From Sarcomyxa edulis (taxonomy: Eukaryota; Basidiomycota; Agaricomycetes; Agaricales; Mycenaceae), in contig QUOL01000006.1 of assembly GCA_009761415.1 (NCBI GenBank), forward strand, positions 186,001 to 250,000: a DNA stretch of 64,000 nt, in the 5' to 3' direction. Below the pieces are notes generated by a model that was not told the DNA's origin, made no database searches, and saw only the letters and a list, made by a program, of their open reading frames with translations. Numbering within the stretch: the first letter of the stretch is position 1; the number at the start of each line of letters is the position of its first letter. The translations under genes and the position numbers were made by a program. This document shows positions 25,415 through 36,344 of this stretch, piece by piece.

Positions 25415-27500
25415 ATGAGGGAGATCATCTATATCCAAGCGGGGTCTCTGTCCAATTACATCGGCACGCACTTTTGGAATACGCAAGAGAGTTACTTTGC
25501 ATATGGCGATGATGAACCCACCACGTCTTACGACACCTCGTTCAGAGAGGGACTGACAAGCCAGGTTGGTCTTGTCATATCCAAGAGAACGTATGACTAA
25601 CGATACTAGGGGGATCCAATACTGTGTCCCAGATTGTTGTTATTCGACCATAAAGGTAAGTCTTCCTCACTTTTGTCTCCAAGGTCGGCTGACATAGATA
25701 TTTAGCCAATTTCGGGACCCTTGCCGCAAACAATGCTCTCTTCGAAAAAACACAAAATGAGGACGGTCGGCCATTATGGTACCGACTCTATCGTGTTGTT
25801 TCTTCTGTACACTGAAACTATGTCAGGGACGGAGACACAGTGGAGTATGCCCAAGATCCTATACCCAAGAGCAAATATCAAACTCAGATGGAAGAAGAGT
25901 CAGAGGTTGACGATTCATCAGACCAGATCCCTGGCTCAAACACCGAAGAAATTCGGTATTGGTCTGATTTCAATCGCGTTTATTACATGCCGAGGACTCT
26001 GCAGAAGATTCCTGATGTGGCCGATTGGGAGAACACAGATGGTGACTGGAATTCTGGCCAGGAAACATTTGAGCGATACAATGAAGTAAGTGTTAGTCTT
26101 CGACATGACTTACTACATCCCAACTCTCATTCTAAGGACACCGGTCTTATGGAAGGACCATTGAGGCTCTTCCTCGAAGAGTGCGATTCAGTCCAGGTAA
26201 GTCCGCGCACAATAAACAGAGGAACAACCCGGGCCAAGAGTCTATCAGGGTATACAGATCACGGACGACACATCAACCTTCGGTTCCTTCATCAACTCAC
26301 TGCTCACGTCTTTTCACGACGAATTTGTCAAACTACCTGCTTTGGTATTTCCTGTGCTATCCGCAGCAAGGCCAAGCAATATCGACGTCGGCGATGTGAG
26401 CAGCTCTCTCACGCGTTTATACTTATGTCGTTCTCATTGTATTCTAGGACCGAGGTATGAGAAAATGTGTAAATGACGCTCTCTGCTTGAGAAGCCTCAA
26501 TGAAATGGCATCAATGACGACTCCTCTGCAATCTCCGTCGACATGGTCACATTGGTGGTACCAAGATCTGGACCTCGAGGTTCGTTCTTTTTACATGCGC
26601 AGACTTTTTATTGAGGAGCCTCGCAGCAAAGCAGTAACTATCACACTTCTTCAATCTTATCGGCCCATATTGAGACTTCGACACTTCCATTACGGTAGGT
26701 ACCTCTCGTACATGTTCAATTTTTTTTCGGAAAGTCACGCCACTATCCGCAGGTTACGAGGTACTTCAGAAAACATCGCCAGCTTCTCGTCTCAGCTCGA
26801 TTGGCGTGGCTCTACTCATTTCAGTCAGTTAAATGGAGTATTTCCGGCGATGTCTAGCGTGGATTTTGATCGAGATACATTTAATTTCTCCGCAATTCGT
26901 CTGGCCAAGGTAATGTCATTTACGTCTCGTCTCGGGTTCTAAGCCCAGTTCACTGAACAGATACAGCCCGTAGCAAATCAGAAAGCTTCTCAGTTCGCCA
27001 GGCGAGATGTTTCTAGGGGTTTCTCTCTACCGAATATATCGAATTACAATGATTGGCGTGAACTCTCCTCTCTCCAAGATTCCTTCATTGTCAGGTACCG
27101 TGTAGTCCAGTCATCTTTACGCCGGCAAATCCACTGAACACGTAAATTTTTCTCCAGCCTCCATGCTCCTGCATATCCTCTACCCACATCTTTCCCATCT
27201 TTCTTCAAAGCTCCTGGATCAAACACGTCTGGTCGCCCCGGCGTCCTTTCATCCGACACATCTATGTTTTCCTCTGTAGGCACGACCGCGGAAACCGCCG
27301 ACATGTTCTCGATGTATGCTACGTTTGTTGCAGACATCGTGAAGCATAGATCAGGCATCGACGCTATTATTGGCATGGACCTCGACGATTTGAAAGACCT
27401 AGGGAACGATCTTTGGACAATTCACGATAATTATACCGACGGCGCGGATGAGACATTGGGAATAGCTGGTGAAGACACCTTTGGAGAAGATGAGACATGA
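25415..27500 (+). CDS. DML1: Misato/DML1 family protein (tubulin-like)
   Basis: Tubulin/FtsZ-related protein needed for mitochondrial inheritance and morphology in yeast and animals. The start ATG gives MREIIYIQAGSLSNYIGTHF then WNTQESYFAYGDDEP, the Misato segment-II signature. Subsequent exons read DPILCPRLLLFDHKANFGTL, EIRYWSDFNRVYYMPRTLQ, GSFINSLLTSFHDEFVKLPA, GMRKCVNDALCLRSLNEMAS, RLRGTSENIASFSSQLDWRG then STHFSQLNGVFPA, and PVANQKASQFARRDVSRGFS. The acidic C-terminal tail ends at 27500 (GEDTFGEDET). The splice from VGD to DRGMRK uses a 52-nt intron. About ten exons are present, all in frame. The exact splice near 26580-26760 is uncertain, because a conserved stretch may be partly intronic there. 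Confidence 0.85.
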
Positions 27501-27769
27501 TTTCTTTTGGGGGTACTTCTCGATCATACCAGGTCTACAATGCACTCCGGTATGCATCCGATCGACTTGATAGATGGATTTGAAAGGTGGCGTTTACTCG
27601 TATGAAAGTAGGCACTATTTCATGTCGGCGGAATGTACATCAAATTCTCTGCGGGAGGAGCTGAGTTCTCCCTATCGGGTCTGCCGTAGAGTGACCCTCA
27701 AAGCTCTCGTCTATGTTTGGCGCCACCGTTGGTAGAATGGGAAGTGGTTTACTTTATTCTCCTTCCGCG

Positions 27770-28510
27770 TGTAGTTTATTTTGGTTGGCGATAGCTCTCG
27801 GGCCAATGGGGGCATTTGGCAGCACATGGGAGTTGTTGCGATATTGTGGATATCTGGAAATCGGCCGAAACTCAAGATGTTCTGTCCGACCTGCTTCACA
27901 TTCACGTCCAATTGTCTCGGAGGGAGGATGCTGAAGCTTGGATGCAAAGTTTTGGTACGGCTCATAGCCGCTCACCGGAGTCACGAGGTGGCAATCTACG
28001 CACCGGCGAGAGACCGAGGACGTCCGTCAAAATGAAGTGACGCGAAGTCGAGAATACGGATGTGTTATGCACCTTGTGCACGAGAAGATCTCATATTTGA
28101 TCAACGGAATGGGAACGAGCGGACCGCAACCTACATAGATATGACCAATGGACGTCAATTACGAAGAAGACTATGGGTGCAATCGACAGCGAGCTGGACG
28201 ACCCGACTGAACGGTAGATGCATGATGAAATGTTCACATCACTGGGCTACCGACGCATCCCGCGACTGTCACTCGCTGGCCCGGGACGTGATACTCAAAA
28301 CGTTCACGGTGACCCAATACCAGGATGGCATTGGTCCACAGAAACCATTTGGTCAAGGTTCAGATAAGAGTGCAAGAGTTACTGCTGGTACCTGGAAATG
28401 CTTTTTGACTCTGCCGCCTTTCGAGTATAGGCTCAGCCAAGTGGAATACGACGCGCTAAAAGACCCGAAATACACGCAGTGTGGTTTGCTCCACCAGGGA
28501 GTCTAAGCTC
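27770..28510 (+). pseudogene. Possible decayed gene or unrecognised multi-exon gene
   Basis: Protein-like stretches occur in different frames: CDIVDIWKSAETQDVLSDLL and HIHVQLSRREDAEAWMQSFG near 27830-27960, then MFTSLGYRRIPRLSLAGPGR near 28230-28290 and a GDPIPGWHWS motif near 28310-28340. Stops and frame changes lie between them, so it is either a degraded gene or a gene whose introns could not be resolved. No family was recognised. Confidence 0.2.
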
Positions 28511-30412
28511 GCTCAATATATCGAGGAATGTGCGAACATCACCTTGTAGGTTGATGCCAGAAGGTCGTCTCCGCATGTCTAGCGGTTTAATTGGAAGTTT
28601 GTCACGAGTATAGCTCAGTGTCCGTACTTCAGCAATAAGCCCTCCAGACAGAAAATATTGTCTTGTGGCGCATACCTGTCTTTTTGAAGGGATTAGAGTA
28701 GGTATACAACGTGGTAAGCCGGAGATAAGGTATATGAGTGCTGACTAGGTACGAGGAACGCTGAGCGTTAAGCTTAGAGAGCAAATGCTTCTAGTCTTCA
28801 ATCCAAACTTCGGGGTTATCTGCGTTATTCTCCGTGTCCTGCCAAGAGAACTGATACTAGCTCTAAGAACGACAAAAAGGCCGAGGGCAACTTGAATCCA
28901 CTCCGCCACGTAGCACGTCTCGGTCAGATATCTCAACTTGGACACGCTGGAGTTGACTGCAATTGACCTTGGTCTAAGTTTATCATAACCCAGCCGGTTG
29001 TTCGGGTCCTGCAGTGTTCCGGGTGCATTAACATACGATGGGGCTAATTGAGAGTGGCATAAGGATAGGTCGATACCGACTGGCTGAAGGGTTTTTACAG
29101 CTGCTCTTCGAGATTGACACGACAGTGACCGAACAATGACCGAGCACATCATCTTCAAGAAGCCGGGCGAGTAGGGGAATGGGTACCAGTCGTGACAAGA
29201 ACAGGAATGAACGAAGTTTGAGCATCAAATCGTGTCTCCTACGAATAACAGCGACCGAAGGAAAGCTTAGGATCACGGGGAGAGCCTGGGACTTGGACAT
29301 AATGAACATACCTGTCAATAGGACTTTGCAGTCCAATCAGAGCCTACCAAAATGATCTGTGGGACGGTCTAGAGGTCGGTTCGGTAGACCTTCCACTCAA
29401 GAAAGGTCAATATGAGCTGTAGAAGCGCAACATCAGATAGAGCGGTCTAGCATCTATATTGGAGATACTGGGTGCATATACTTATGTATAACGTACTTAG
29501 AACGGCGTCCCATTGTGGTAAAGATAAGTAGAAGGCGTTGATGCAAGTAAGGCGTAGTCTCTCCTAGACAGATGAAGACTACACTCGTACCTCGGTTTCT
29601 AGTAAGACGCTTATTAGCACCACGGCAACTCTTGAGCGGACGGAGTCTTCGAACGTCCGAGTCGAAGGGTGAAGCCTTCCGCAAGCTTACTGGGGTGATA
29701 CTGTATCTCCCAAGTATCTCCATGTACAATGGAGACAAGTATTACGAAGCTTGGAGGGTTTGGGCCATTCCTAGTTCCTGATGAGCTTGAGAATATAATG
29801 CTTTTCCCAAGCAGTCGTTGAGTCGTCGACAACTGAAAATCAATCGAAGTTCCAATGAAGTTGTGGGCCCTGGAGTCCTGGTACAAATTTGACCCACGTG
29901 GCATTTGGGCGCTCGGGCGAGACTTCGGTCTTCGGTTACTTTTTGTCGGATCACATCTATCGAAGCCACCGCACTCTCCGAATCTATGCAGCGTTAACGA
30001 TTGTTGATGCTAAAAGCTTGATTATGGACACCTTGTCGACATTACATACAACATCCGTGATATCCACATTCGAACCCACCGACAACTCACGATAAGCTTT
30101 TGTGCTTCGGCTCAGTAACAGTGCCTTCCACTCTTGTACATTCCATCGTGCACGGAGATGAAGTTTTCAGAGTCTCTCCGACTACTAAAAAGTCGGTCTT
30201 CTAGGTATAGGTCTTCGAGGATAGGGAATTGAGTGGTCAAAGATTGACATCCGGTTTCTCAGGTCAATTCGGCGTCGAGCATTCGGCGAGAGGAACGAAG
30301 ATCTACGTCAAATGGGCAAGCCGTTTGGCTAACCCACATACCTCCAGAGTCCAGAGCATCGCACTGTACTCTCTGGAAGTATTATCCACTCCTTGAAGGA
30401 TTGAAGGAATGG

Positions 30413-30419
30413 TATAAAA
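30413..30419 (+). promoter_or_regulatory. TATA box of the P450 gene
   Basis: TATAAAA about 85 bp before the ATG at 30502, the spacing also seen for other TATA-bearing genes in this window. Confidence 0.5.
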
Positions 30420-30501
30420 TGTAGCATCTTCATCTTTGGCCCTCCGAGTCTTCAATCTTCTCCATCGCCACCTGCTCTCTCTCAATCCTCCTGAATCGAC
30501 C

Positions 30502-32615
30502 ATGTCTTCCATTGAACTACCTCCTTTGTTGGATGGCTTTTCCTTCGGGATGGTCATGATGGTTCTCTCATCATTCTTGGTCGTCCTGCGTAAGCTATTT
30601 CTCCATCGAGGCCCATTAGACGACATTCCGGGCCCATTTCTTGCTCGTTGGACCTCTCTCTGGTTAGCATACCAAGTTCGTATGGGTAAACGATATCTTG
30701 TCGTAGACGCGCTTCACAAGGTAACACTGACTTCACCATTCTCATTTGTTTCTCGTACTTAACACTAATATTTCCTCAGAAATATGGTCCCTTCGTCCGC
30801 ATCTCACCCAATCACGTTTCCGTTGCCCACAAAGACGCCATTACTGTTGTATACGGACAGGGTGCAGGAGCCTTCGACAAATCGCCATACTACCACGCCT
30901 TCGTCTCAGACAACAAGCCTTCTATATTTTCTACCGTCGACCGCCAAGATCATGCCCGAAAGCGTCGCATTGTGTCTCAAGCATTTTCTTACCGTGCCCT
31001 CCAAAGTGTCACTCCATTTATTCATTCCAACATCGAAAAATTCATGGACCGGATTGACGAGATGTGCAATACTGATAAATACGTCGATGCGCTTCAGTGG
31101 TTCAACTTTGTCGCATTTGATATCCTTTCGGACCTGGCATTCGGTGAACCCATCGGGATGGTCGCTAATGTGGGTCTTCGCCCTACAGTCTGTCGAGGAT
31201 TGAACTCTAATTCTATCCATTATTCAGGGATCTGATGTCGTCTCTGTTCAACGGCCGGATGGCACCGCTACGACAGAAAACGCCATTGAACTGGTGGATG
31301 AGGTTAGTCCTTTTGTAATACTGTTTATTCTATTGCCCGTTTGCCCGATTTGACCGAGATATCGAAATCCCAATAGCGCGAGCACCTTGCCGCCGTTATT
31401 GGTAGTATCCATCCATCCATTCGCGCTCTGACCAAGTTCATCCCCGATCCCTTCTTCATCCGTGGGCACAAATCCTCCACCGGCCTCATAGATCTTGCTA
31501 GAGAAAGGGTCACCAAGAGATTGAACTCTGGAGCACAACGTGAAGATATCTTGAACAAGTTGATTCTCGCCCGCGAGAAGGAAACGGGGGCTTTGAACCC
31601 TGACCAGATAAACGAGCTCATTGCTGAGACGGTCACATTACTGTGAGTTGGCATGTTGTGACTATCATCTAACATCGGACTGTCTCCTGATGTGTTCCGA
31701 ACCTTTTTAGCATCGCTGTGAGAACCTCTTGCCCTGTTCTGGGTGGCTGGAAGAACTGACCAGTCGATAACATTGACAGGGATCGGACACCACTTCAAAC
31801 TCCGTTACTGCGATTATCCACCTTGTCCTAACACACCCAAGAGTATACGAGAAACTCGTAGCAGAGCTTCAAGAGGCGATCGGTCAGGATGAACTCCCTA
31901 GACATGAGCATGTCAAAAACCTTCCGTACCTCGCTGCCGTCATCGATGAAGGGTGAGATTTTGTGCCATTCAGGGTCAGCACCCATCTGACCTTGGTTTG
32001 TAGGCTTCGTCACTACGCTACAACTGCAATAGGCCTCCACCGGTCCGTCCCTGCAGGTGGTGTCATTTGCTGTGGAAAGTATTTCCCTCAGGGAGTACGT
32101 GCGCCGTCTATTTGCTCTGCCTTCCATCGACTTCTGATCGATCTTTTCTTTCGTACAGACAGAGATGTCCGTCCCCGCGTATACTATACAGCATGACAAG
32201 ACGATTTGGGGGGACCCTGAGAACTTCAGGCCCGAGAGGTGGCTTGAGGAGAACGATCTCAGCCGGTACCTTATGACCTTTGGAAAAGGACCTAGACAAT
32301 GTGTACGTTAGTTCTCCTATCGGTTTTCCTCACACACCGCATTTTGACATCATCCGAATTTCTCGCCCTGCGATAAAATAGATCGGACGCAAGTAAGATC
32401 TCCACCTTATCCCATCGCAATGACTATATATTGACGACATTTCCTTTTTTATTTGTCCTAGCTTGGCATATATGGAAATGCAGCTTATCGTTGCAACCAT
32501 GCTCCTGCGATATAACATAGAACTGAAGACAGAATACCTAGAGACGACCGAAGGGTTTATGCACAAACCCATTCACATGATGGTTAAATTTAACCGTAGA
32601 GTTTCGGTGGCATAA
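30502..32615 (+). CDS. Cytochrome P450 monooxygenase (microsomal class II, benzoate-hydroxylase-like clan)
   Basis: Heme monooxygenase, about 500 aa, ER-anchored by an N-terminal segment (FSFGMVMMVLSSFLVVLRKL) followed by the Pro-rich hinge DDIPGPFLARW. Conserved regions: KYGPFVRISPNHVSV, the C helix DHARKRRIVSQAFS, the I helix TLLIAGSDTTSNSVTAIIH (oxygen-activating AGxDTT), the K helix ExxR in IDEGLRHYATTAIGLHRSVP, the PERF-like FRPERW, and the heme loop FGKGPRQCIGRNLAYMEMQL with the axial Cys. The HRSVPAGG context suggests relatives of CYP53 and pisatin-demethylase-like enzymes; substrate unknown. Two microexons are needed to keep the frame: 7 nt at 31711-31717 inside the I helix and 11 nt at 32382-32392 in the heme loop. 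All motifs are intact, so the gene looks functional. No biosynthetic core gene is adjacent. Confidence 0.88.
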
Positions 32616-34025
32616 TCGCCATCCATGGGGTTTAGACGGTAGAAGGGTTTCTTGGAGGTTCTCTCTCCCTCATTTAAATCTTCACGTTCGTCGTGATTGC
32701 CTTTCTTTTCTTGAATCATAGATCATTCAGCTTATTTTTTACTCTTGTGGATAAATCAGAAGAGCTTTACATGCGCACGATGGTATATACTTGGCTGTTG
32801 CAATTACTTCTCGAGGTCTTGCCACCGTTTGCCCTAAGAAGCCCCGTCGGCCTTTCGACTCCCCCGACGAGAATTTCATTTCTGGGCTGGAGTTTGAAGT
32901 GGAACTCGGAGTTGTCGACTGGAGCACCTCCTCTCGATCTTGAAGTCTCGGTCCACCCCCCCATCCACATCTTTATCCGAGCCACAGATGTATGTACGTC
33001 TATGGTGAGGAACTTTCGACACATGGGATGATCAGGGGTCCGGCGTCGGGGGTGAATGATGTAACTCTCCCTGGAATGAAAGTTTGTTCGTATGTCGATG
33101 GAACGGTTGAAGCTGGAAACATAGGTACTTCCATCGTTCCGTCAATTCCCGTATACCCTTGACGTTTCCGTGATCGTGCCATCATTCTAGATAAATAGAC
33201 CGATGGCCATCCAGGGGTCCGATGTGTTCGCTGTGTTTGAGACTAGACCTCACTCGACTCCTCTCATAGTGCTGCAAGCACCTTCGAAATGGTTGGAAAT
33301 TTCCGTCTTCCTCTGAGTTTCGTGTCATCACCAAACGTTCATCATTGCTCTCACCGGTCTAATCCCAACAATAGAAATATAACGAGTCCTACCAGTCACA
33401 CCGTCGTGGATGCTCTCTAATTCGATCTACAATGTATATTTGAAGATGGTGGATTCGAGGACGCTATGAACCAGTCCGCTTGGCTCCCAGGATTTGTAGC
33501 TCTTCAATTCAAGGTTTCGACGGTACTGTCTGCTCCTGTCCACTACAGTCTGTCTGGACACCTCTTCTCCACTCGGAATGCTTGGACCCACAGACCCAAT
33601 ACTGTGTGGATGCTCCCTGCGAAGAGGTCCTCTTCCTAGTGGACCTAATTCTACCACCTCGCCGGATACTTAGCGGACAGCAGAACCAGCAGAGCAGCAC
33701 TTTGTCTCATGATCAGGAGGACCTACGAGCCTTTGTCTTCTGAAGAAAATACAGTCTATTATCCTGGGTGTCCCGAGATAATCCAATGTTACGAGCCACC
33801 CAGAGATTGCCCAGAGACGTTGTAGGTCCATATGTACTGTTATTGACATCTGTCCTTTCGAATAGATTCCGGTAAATAAACTTGGACCAGACAATGATGT
33901 CATCGACCTCGTCATCTCTTCAAGGGCAGCCAGGAACGCCAAACCCGAAAATCTATAAAGACCCGCCTCGAAGATGGAGCTTCGTTTATTTTCCCTCTTT
34001 TTGACCACCACAATCTCCTACTCAA
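32616..34025. other. Intergenic region
   Basis: 1.4 kb; short ORFs on both strands without domains. A TATA box (33954-33959) near its right end serves the next gene. Confidence 0.4.
33954..33959 (+). promoter_or_regulatory. TATA box of the low-complexity repeat protein gene
   Basis: TATAAA 72 bp before the ATG at 34026. Confidence 0.5.
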
Positions 34026-35797
34026 ATGTCAGACACAGCTGCACCATCAATCGACGCACAAGCTCTCCCATCCACCCCAGCTAAAGAATGGGCAAACGAA
34101 ACGCAATCCGCAGTAACGTCAGCTCCGACCGAATCTACGACAACGACTGGCGTCCCTGTAGCTCCTAATGAACCTTCGCATCCCCTTATACCTCGCTTTG
34201 TCTCATCACAGTCAACTCCCGGGCCAGAGGTTCCTGGAGCATATCCTCGCGACAATCACACCACTACTGGTGCAGGTACCGGTACCACGGATCTCAAGGG
34301 AGCAGCACTAGGCCTCGTAGATGGCGCGAAACATTACATTCCAGATCAAGCAACGATTGCTCATGCTGGAACGACAGCCAAAAATTATATTTCTTCGTAT
34401 TTTCGTGAGTGCCGAGATAATTTGCATGATAATAGTACTGACGGTAATCTACACAGCGTCAGTTGCGGCGAAGACCGCTGACCCAAATGTACCAAAACCC
34501 ATAACGACTACTACCAACACTACTACTCACCTTCCCCCTTCGCAATATCCTATTGCTGCTCCTGACTCCGAATCTACCAGTACCACTGCTTCCAACGCCA
34601 CCACCACCACTAGCAACCTCAGTACAACGGCTCAGAAAGGCTCCGACCCCAACTTAACTTCTCCGACACCCGACGGCAATCGTACCCCTCCTGCCATCGA
34701 TGCAGTTGCCGGTAACACCCGCGAAGGCCTCGGGATACTCCCAGGTGCTAAATCCGAATCGGGGGTCGCTATCCTTCCTGACGAACGCAACAACACCGAT
34801 TATAGTCACAATATTCAAGGCGCAGCTAGTGGCGGAGTTGGAGATCTTCCAGGATCACGTTCAGAAACGAATGTTGCTGTTCTTCCTGAGGAACGAGCTC
34901 AAAACGAAATTGAGGTAAGTCGTGTTCCACTATTTCCATTCATAGCCCTCCCATCCCCATCGCGCGCGCATCCTGTAGTCGCAACACAAGCCCACGTCCC
35001 AATCATTTTCCAAAACCGACGCATCTTCCACCTCAAATTTCAGTTCCAATCCACATTCCAACTCCTCCTCGTCCAACACGTCCTCAAAACCCTCTTCTGC
35101 CGCCACCTCCATATCCCCCGATCACCCCGAACCCACGCCCTTGAACACCAACGCCCGCACACACCCTCTCGCAGGCGGAACTGCTACATTCCACGGTGTC
35201 CCACTCGAAGAACCGTACCAAAAAGCGCTGGATGGGGATGAGGAGCGCCAACTCAACATCATGGTCCCAAAAGCTGATGTCAACGATGCTAATGAACCGT
35301 CTCTCCTATTGCAGGCTGGCGGTCTTCAGAAGCCTGCGAACGACTGGGAGAACCAGGATCCTTTCATCAACAAACACGATATGACGGGGACGCAGAAAGT
35401 CAAGGAGAAACTCGTCAATGTCGTTCCTGGACATCGTGATGAGTCGAACGTCCCGGTGACCAGGTCTCTCGTTACAACGCATGCGGAGTCGAATACGTTC
35501 TCGACTATGGCGGATACGGGGCATAATACAGGCAAGGTTGCTGGTGATGACCCGAGACCTGCATCGAAGTTGCATGATCATGAGAGAGTCTCGTCGACTG
35601 GGAGTGGTGGGAGCTGGGGACGGAAGAGTATTGACGGAGCGTCGAAGACGAGTTCTACGCGTTCGCCCTCGAGCCCGCATACGCATACGTCGCTTCTCAA
35701 TAAGATCCGGGGTGAGGCGAAGGTGATTTCGGGGAAGATTGGGAAGAATGAGGAGAAGGTTGAGGAGGGGAGGAGGATGATGCATTCAGGGAAGTAA
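34026..35797 (+). CDS. Low-complexity, hydrophilic hypothetical protein with LPG/LPxER repeats
   Basis: No family with known function was recognised. Three exons, split by an intron near 34410-34459 and one at 34916-34978; the second must end at CTGTAG, because the earlier AG leads to a stop. The N-terminal third has DLKGAALGLVDGAKHYIPDQ and HAGTTAKNYISSYF, amphipathic stretches like LEA or perilipin segments. The middle is Thr/Ser-rich (TTTTNTTTHLPPSQY). A repeated motif follows: LGILPGAKSESGVAILPDER, VGDLPGSRSETNVAVLPEER and a diverged NVVPGHRDESNVPVTRS. The C-terminus is Lys/Glu-rich (LLNKIRGEAKVISGKIGKNE). There is no signal peptide or membrane segment. A stress-related, intrinsically disordered role is possible but is only inferred from composition. 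Confidence 0.7.
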
Positions 35798-36344
35798 GCG
35801 GTGGAATGCAGTGGTCACGACTTGACGAGATGGTTCCCTTTTTCTCTCTCTTTCTGGTATGTGACTTCTTCACGATACCCTCGGCATTGGATTTGAACAT
35901 GTACTACGAAGCACGGATTTGATATGAATGTATACAAGGCTGTAATACCTCAATTGAACGTCAGACTCTCGAGATTGACTCGGAGTGTCTCGAGATTGAG
36001 TGAGTGCGCGATTATGTAATAGGCATCAACTCTATATTGCCGACGCTATGTACAGAATAAGACCACGACGATGAACACCTCCTCCTCCTCCTCCAGGTGG
36101 GCACGATGAACGACAATCGCTCAACGCGCTCGATTTGGAGATCGTTGTTAGGACGGTCCGGCTACCGATTGATTAGCGTTCGATAAATTTGAAAGTTCGA
36201 CTTCAAACTCTTCACAATGCGGCGATCGTTGAGCGATCAACGAAATTGCTTACCAGACACGCGGGCCTTTCAAGGGCATTTATATCTTCGGCGTGGAGTG
36301 CTTGAGGCATACTAATCAACCTTCTCTTTCTCTCCCCAACCAAC
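35798..36344. other. Intergenic region with promoter of the ABC transporter
   Basis: 547 bp. A TTTATAT element at about 36279-36285, 60 bp before the ATG, may act as TATA. A short CTC-repeat lies near 36078-36096. No gene was seen. Confidence 0.35.

Larger units (their letters stand above)
27501..30501. other. Gene-poor region, 3.0 kb
   Basis: No complete gene was recognised. The left part (27,770-28,510) has protein-like but broken reading frames, listed separately. ORFs on the minus strand around 28,745-29,336 and 29,454-29,969 are hydrophobic in places but match nothing recognisable. A TATA box for the P450 lies near the right end. Confidence 0.35.

Noticed and set aside
28745..29969. Minus-strand hydrophobic ORFs as a membrane-protein gene (DUF6533-like)
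   Set aside because: Hydrophobic patches are short, frames are broken, and no family motif could be confirmed.
34916..34945. Short 30-nt intron ending at CATAG in the repeat-protein gene
   Set aside because: Using that acceptor leads to an in-frame TAG at 34976-34978; the acceptor at 34978 gives a continuous frame.
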